Shown here: in pieces, positions 13,400 to 17,483 of the stretch
How the letters are laid out: each line of letters opens with the position of its first letter
How positions within the stretch are numbered: the stretch's first letter is position 1
Assembly (NCBI GenBank): GCA_016709875.1
Contig: JADJLZ010000008.1
Span: 1-17,483, forward strand
From: Planctomycetota bacterium
GTDB lineage: Bacteria; Planctomycetota; UBA1135; GCA-002686595
DNA length: 17,483 nucleotides
Direction: 5' to 3'
Made by a program: the position numbers and the translations under genes
Notes under the pieces: generated by a model
Databases searched by the model: none
What the model was told of the DNA's origin: nothing
Seen by the model: the letters and a program-made list of their open reading frames with translations, nothing else

Positions 13400-16367
13400 A
13401 TGACTGGATCTCACAGACGATTCGTCGGCTTCCGATGACTGCGCGAGGGGCCGGGCACACAGCTGTCCTACAAGCTGCTGCAGCACCAGGGCGAGGGCGG
13501 CTTCGTCGGTGTTCTGGCCGAGCAGCGCGGGCCGGTCGCGCGCCAGGTGGCGCTGAAGATCATCAAGCTCGGCATGGACACGCGCCAGGTCGTGGCGCGC
13601 TTCGAGCAGGAACGCCAGGCGCTGGCGCTGATGGACCACCCCAACATCGCGCGCGTGCTCGATGCGGGCGCGACGGACCTTGGCCGACCCTACTTCGTGA
13701 TGGAGCTGGTCAGGGCGTCCCATCGTCGAATACTGCGACAAGAACAGCCTCGATCCAGGAGCGCCTGGCGCTCTTCGCGCAGGTCTGCGCGCCGTCCAGC
13801 ACGCGCACCAGAAGGGCATCATCCACCGCGACCTCAAGCCCTCGAACATCCTGGTCGGGACGCAGGACGGCCGCCCGACGGCCAAAGTGATCGACTTCGG
13901 CATCGCCAAGGCGACCTCCGGCAAGCTGACCGGACAAGACGCTGTTCACCGACACAGGCAGGTCATCGGGACGCTGCAGTTCATGAGCCCTGAGCAGGCG
14001 GAAGGCTCTCTCGACATCGACACGCGCACCGACGTCTATTCGCTGGGCGTGCTCCTCTACGAACTGCTCACCGGCACCACGCCTTTCGACGCCAAGACGC
14101 TGCTGCGACGCCGGCTACAGCGAGATCCAGCGCATGATCCGCGAGGTCGATCCGCCCAAGCCCTCCACGCGGCTCCGCACCTCGGCGACACGCTGGCCGC
14201 CATCGCCGCGCCGGCGCGTCGAGCCGCCCGCGCGCGCTCCTGCGCGGCGACCTCGACTGGATCGTGATGAAGGCGCTCGAGAAGGACCGCGCGCGCCGCT
14301 ACGAGACGGCCAACGGGCTCGCGATGGACATCGGCCGTTTCCCTGCGCGGGCGAAGCGGTCGGGCACGCAGCGCCCGCAGCGCGGCCTTACCGGCTTCTG
14401 GAAGTTCGTGCGCGCCGCAATCGCGGCGTTGCGTTCGCGGGCGCAGCCGTGGCGCTGGCGCTGCTCGTGGGCGCGGTCGGCTTTGCCTGCGGTAGCTACG
14501 ACTGGCCAGCGAGCAGCGCGACCGCGCCGTGCTGGCCGAGAAGGAAACGCGCCTGCGCGCCGACGAATCCGCAGCAGGTCGCGTCGTTCCAGTCGCAGAT
14601 GCTGGAGCAGATCGACCTGAGCCAGGTCGGATGTGGTTCGCCGCCGACGTCCAGACGAGGCATGAGCAGGCGCTCGCGGCCTACGGGATGTCCGAGCAGC
14701 GTGACCAGCGCCAGGTTTCGCCGCGGGGCGGCAGCGTGAACGCGACCGACACCGCGCGCCTGCTGATCGATCGCACGATCCCAGCTTCCCGCCGTCGCAG
14801 CCACCGACAAACAGTTCGGAGCGCAGCCAGCGGTCGCGGCGCGCCTGCGCCTATTCCCGGCGGCTCTGTACCAGGGCATGGGCCTGCTCGGGATGCCGCC
14901 TTTGCCCCCGTGAGTGCAGGCGCTCGCCACGCAGGCAGGTGCTCGGCGCAGGGAGCAGGCGGACACGCTCGATTCTGCTAATCGCCTGGTGTGCATCTTG
15001 ATCGCACAGGCGAGCTTCGAAGCGCTGGGAGATCTGCGCACGCGACGCGTTCGAGAAGAGCGTCCGCGTACTGGCCAGGATCACCCGTACTGCGTGACCG
15101 CGCGCGGGAACTCGGATACCTGTGCCCCGGCGAGGGCAAGCTCGACGAAGCCGAACCGCTCTGCCGCCAGGCAATCGAGGACGGGGAACGCGTCGAAGGC
15201 CCGAGAACCCTAGAGAGATGGCTGACCTTTGCGGACAATCTGCGCGCTCTGCCCCTCTCCCTAAGGCAAGAATGGAGGCCGAGGCGCTCTTCCGCACGTC
15301 GCTGGCGCGCTCCCGGCACGCGCTCGGGGAGGGGATCACCCGCCTGCTGATCGGACCCCAACAAATCCGGACACGCGCTCGCCCTGGAGGGCAGGTTCGC
15401 TGAGATGATGCGTTTTCCGCGAAACGTTCGATGCCATGGCTGCGCACGGCGCCGAGCATCCCGACACGATCGCGATCCAGAACCCGGGCTTGTCGATCCA
15501 GAACCAGGGTCGGCTCGCCAGTAGCCGAGGTGCTGCAGCGCGAGCAGTTCGGAGAAGTGCGGTGCGATGCTCGGCGAGCGGCACCCCGATCCCACGGCGC
15601 AACAACCTGGGCCTCCTCCTGCAGGACGAGGGCAAAAGCTGACGGAGGCCGAGCCCTACCTGCGCACGGTGCTCGACCTGCGCCGCCTAGTCCTCGGCGA
15701 AGATCACGTTGACACGCTGGCCTTTCTGGAGCGGCAACCTCGGCCGCTTAGTCCCTGGCGCAGGAGCGCTTACGCCGATGCGGAGCTGCCCCTCGCGCGA
15801 GGCGCTCGAGCAGCGGCGCCTGCGCGGCGAAGAGATCCTGATGCGCTTCCACCTTCGATCAACAACCTCGGCGCGCTGTTCGAGGCCGAGGGCCAGGGCG
15901 GCCGGGAGCTGAGCCCTACCTGGGCGACGCTGATGGAGATGTGCCGGCGCGTGCTCGGCCCCGGAACATCCGAACACGTTCATCACGACGATCAACACCG
16001 GCACAGCGCTTCGTCTGGCCTCGGCCGCCCCGCGGAAGCGCTCGAACCGGGCTCGCGCTGATCGAAGCGCCCGCGCGCCAGGCCTTCACGGGTGCCTACC
16101 CGCGGACGCTGGCTCGCGAAGTTGCTGGTCAGCCTCGGTCGCGCGTACGCCGCGACGGGCGAGTATCCGCTCGCGGAATCCGCGCTGCTCGAGCTGGGCA
16201 CTTCGCTCTTCGTCACGACGCGTGGAGGGGCGCACAAGGACACAGCGCAGCGGCGCAAGCGCTGTTCGAGTGCTACCAGGCCTGGAATGCCGCGCAGCCC
16301 GATCGCGCGCAGCCAAGGCTGCGGAGTGGAGAAAGCGAAGCGCGACGCGGGTTGCCAGGGCGCCTGA
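13400..16367 (+). CDS. Serine/threonine protein kinase with TPR repeats, heavily frameshifted
   Basis: Kinase motifs are complete but spread over frames: the glycine loop GEGGF (near 13490), VALKIIKLGMDT with the ATP lysine (13547), NIARVLDAGATDLGRPYFVM, HRDLKPSN (near 13824), DFGIAK (13893), MSPEQAEGS (near 13984) and DVYSLGVLLYELLTGTTPFD. This is a Hanks-type kinase of the planctomycete style, including LDWIVMKALEKDRARRYETA. A hydrophobic helix near 14440-14490 (AFAGAAVALALLVGAVGFA) would place the kinase inside and the rest outside or beneath the membrane. From about 14970 to 16300 TPR-like repeats appear (LLQDEGKLTEAEPYLRTVLD, RLVLGEDHVDTLAFL, AEPLCRQAIEDG). Some 25 or more frame changes are needed. 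The start is unsure because a TGA follows in frame at 13436-13438. The expected product is about 980 residues. The final residues are also uncertain. Confidence 0.8.
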
Positions 16368-16433
16368 TGGCTCAGGCACGGGCTCACGTGTCCAGACACA
16401 GGGTGCAGCGAGTGGACCAGGCGCAGGCGCGCG

Positions 16434-16998
16434 TCAGTCGCTGCCCTCGATTTGGAAGCCATGCGGCGCGAAGTAGCGCCCGAGCTCGCGCAGCGAGGTC
16501 GATAGCGCGTCGGCCGCTTCAGCCCCAGCGCGACGCGCAGATCCGAGAGCCGCGACTGAACGAACCCGGGTTGAAGTACGAGAGTTACTGTTTTTGTGCC
16601 GCGCCACGCGGCACAGCTGCGAGATCACCCAGGCGCGGATCGCGGCCTCGGGGAAGTGGTGGAAGACGCGGAAGCAGACCACGCTGTCAACGCACGCTCG
16701 GCGTAGGAGAGCCGCTGCAGGTCCTCGCGCTGGAGCGCTCCGACCAGCCCGCCTCGGCGAGGTTCGCCTGGCGCGCGCTCGAGCATCGCCTGGCGAGATC
16801 CGCGCCGTCGACACGGTAACGCGCGTGCAGGTGCTGCATCACGCGCCTCGTAGCCGCAGGGCGCGTCGAGCACGGTGCTCACGCGGCACGAGTTCGAAGG
16901 CGTTTACGTTGCATCTCCGCACGATGCTTCCTGGGCTTCTTCAGCTCCTGGTAGCGCCGCGCCCGTCGGCACTGTAGGTCTTCTGGGAACGAACTCAT
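16434..16998 (-). CDS. Class I SAM-dependent methyltransferase, frameshifted
   Basis: Pieces on the minus strand assemble into a class I methyltransferase. In order they are RYQELKKPRKHRAEMQR, NAFELVPRE, STVLDAPCGYG (motif I, the SAM-binding loop), RVMQHLHARYRVDGADL with an acidic end of beta-2 (motif II), QAMLERA, GLVGALQREDLQRLSYAERA, FDSVVCFRVFHHFPEAAIRA (motif IV region), WVISQLCRVAR, QSRLSDLRVALGLK, and a clean C-terminus SLRELGRYFAPHGFQIEGSD to the TGA at 16436-16434. At least six indels intervene. An ATG at 16998 (MSSFPEDLQCRR) is a plausible start but not certain. The substrate is unknown. It converges with the kinase gene, 66 bases apart. Confidence 0.65.
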
Positions 16999-16999
16999 C

Positions 17000-17483
17000 T
17001 TCCGGGCCCTCGCGCTTCCCACTCGAGGGGGCATCTGTGCGGGCTCGTCTCCGAGCGTGTCGAGCGCGAGGCGCGCTTGCAAGCGAGCGGCCTCTGCTGC
17101 TGGCAGGGATCTCCAGCGTTGCGTGGTATGGATCAGCAGTGGAGCCTGAGCGTCCACGGGCACGTGCTCAAGGGGTTCGGAAGCACGCGCAGCCGTCCTC
17201 GCCGAGGTGAGCTTCGAGAACGGTCGGTGGCACGTTCGGGGCAGGGGTGCGCGGAGCGAGTTCGTCAGTGGGATTTCGCGGGCGGTCGTCCACGTGTGAA
17301 CCCCGGCCACCGAGCCTTCCGCCGCTGAATCCTACGCGCACTTCCGTGGTGGCCGGAGGCCGAGAACACTCCGGGATGGGTGGGCGCCTCGAATTCCGAG
17401 CTTGCGAATCCCCCTCGCGCGAGCGGAAGGTGCACTCGAAACGGAGGCTTAGCCGCCCACCACCTCCACCTCCTTCGAACTCC
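17000..17483. other. Unresolved region with a possible broken minus-strand gene
   Basis: A minus-strand frame (up to about 17310) contains EHVPVDAQAPLLIHTTQRWR and LQARLALDTLGDEPAQ, which look protein-like, and another frame reads PPTVLEAHLGEDGCACF. They may be the end of a broken gene upstream of the methyltransferase, but I recognise no motif. From 17341 to 17483 I see neither a gene nor an obvious repeat or hairpin. Sequence errors make this edge of the window unreliable. Confidence 0.25.

Noticed and set aside
13436..13438. In-frame TGA near the start of the kinase as a second selenocysteine
   Set aside because: There is no CxxU or similar motif, no suitable hairpin was seen, and this flank is full of indels, so a misread frame or wrong start is more likely.

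Overview
The window reads as a high-GC bacterial chromosome segment, most likely from an uncultured member of the Planctomycetota. This placement is inference. It rests on a Hanks-type serine/threonine kinase fused to TPR repeats of the planctomycete style, several secreted proteins carrying a six-cysteine C-terminal domain (FCFGDGS...CPC...GC), a secreted creatininase-family protein, and many small secreted or membrane proteins of unknown function. No tRNA, rRNA, CRISPR array or insertion sequence was recognised.

Sequence quality varies sharply and controls how the window must be read. The core (about 4.6-10.3 kb) is nearly free of frameshifts. Both flanks (1-4.4 kb and 10.3-17.4 kb) hold genes whose conserved protein sequence hops between reading frames every 50-200 bases while motifs and active sites survive. 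This fits indel errors in low-coverage contig ends better than gene decay. I therefore give flank genes as reconstructed spans.

Layout: 32-432 (-) broken lipoprotein; 497-2133 (-) a tight run of five tiny membrane-anchored or lipoprotein genes, including an intact 42-residue one; 2134-2656 unassigned; 2657-3301 (-) secreted protein; 3441-4371 (-) secreted creatininase-family protein; 4633-5790 (-) a three-gene run of SelW-like selenoprotein, winged-helix-like DNA-binding protein and zinc-ribbon membrane protein; 5947-7650 (+) secreted PQQ-like beta-propeller with the six-Cys domain; 7854-8405 (+) the six-Cys domain alone; 8549-9563 and 9560-10267 (+) an overlapping pair of exported and membrane-anchored proteins; 10283-12581 (-) RCC1-repeat propeller ending in the same six-Cys domain; 12653-13378 (+) YebC-family translation factor; 13400-16367 (+) kinase-TPR; 16434-16998 (-) SAM methyltransferase; 17000-17483 unresolved.

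The most notable item is the 85-residue SelW-like gene at 5533-5790 (-). It has an in-frame TGA exactly at the second position of the CxxU redox motif, followed at the right distance by a hairpin with an AGUCU loop that looks like a bacterial SECIS element. Ordinary ORF calling splits and misses it. Other points of interest are the six-Cys domain shared by three otherwise unrelated secreted proteins, a recurrent TANNNT-N6-ATG arrangement suggesting leaderless transcripts, and the cluster of uncharacterised mini membrane proteins.
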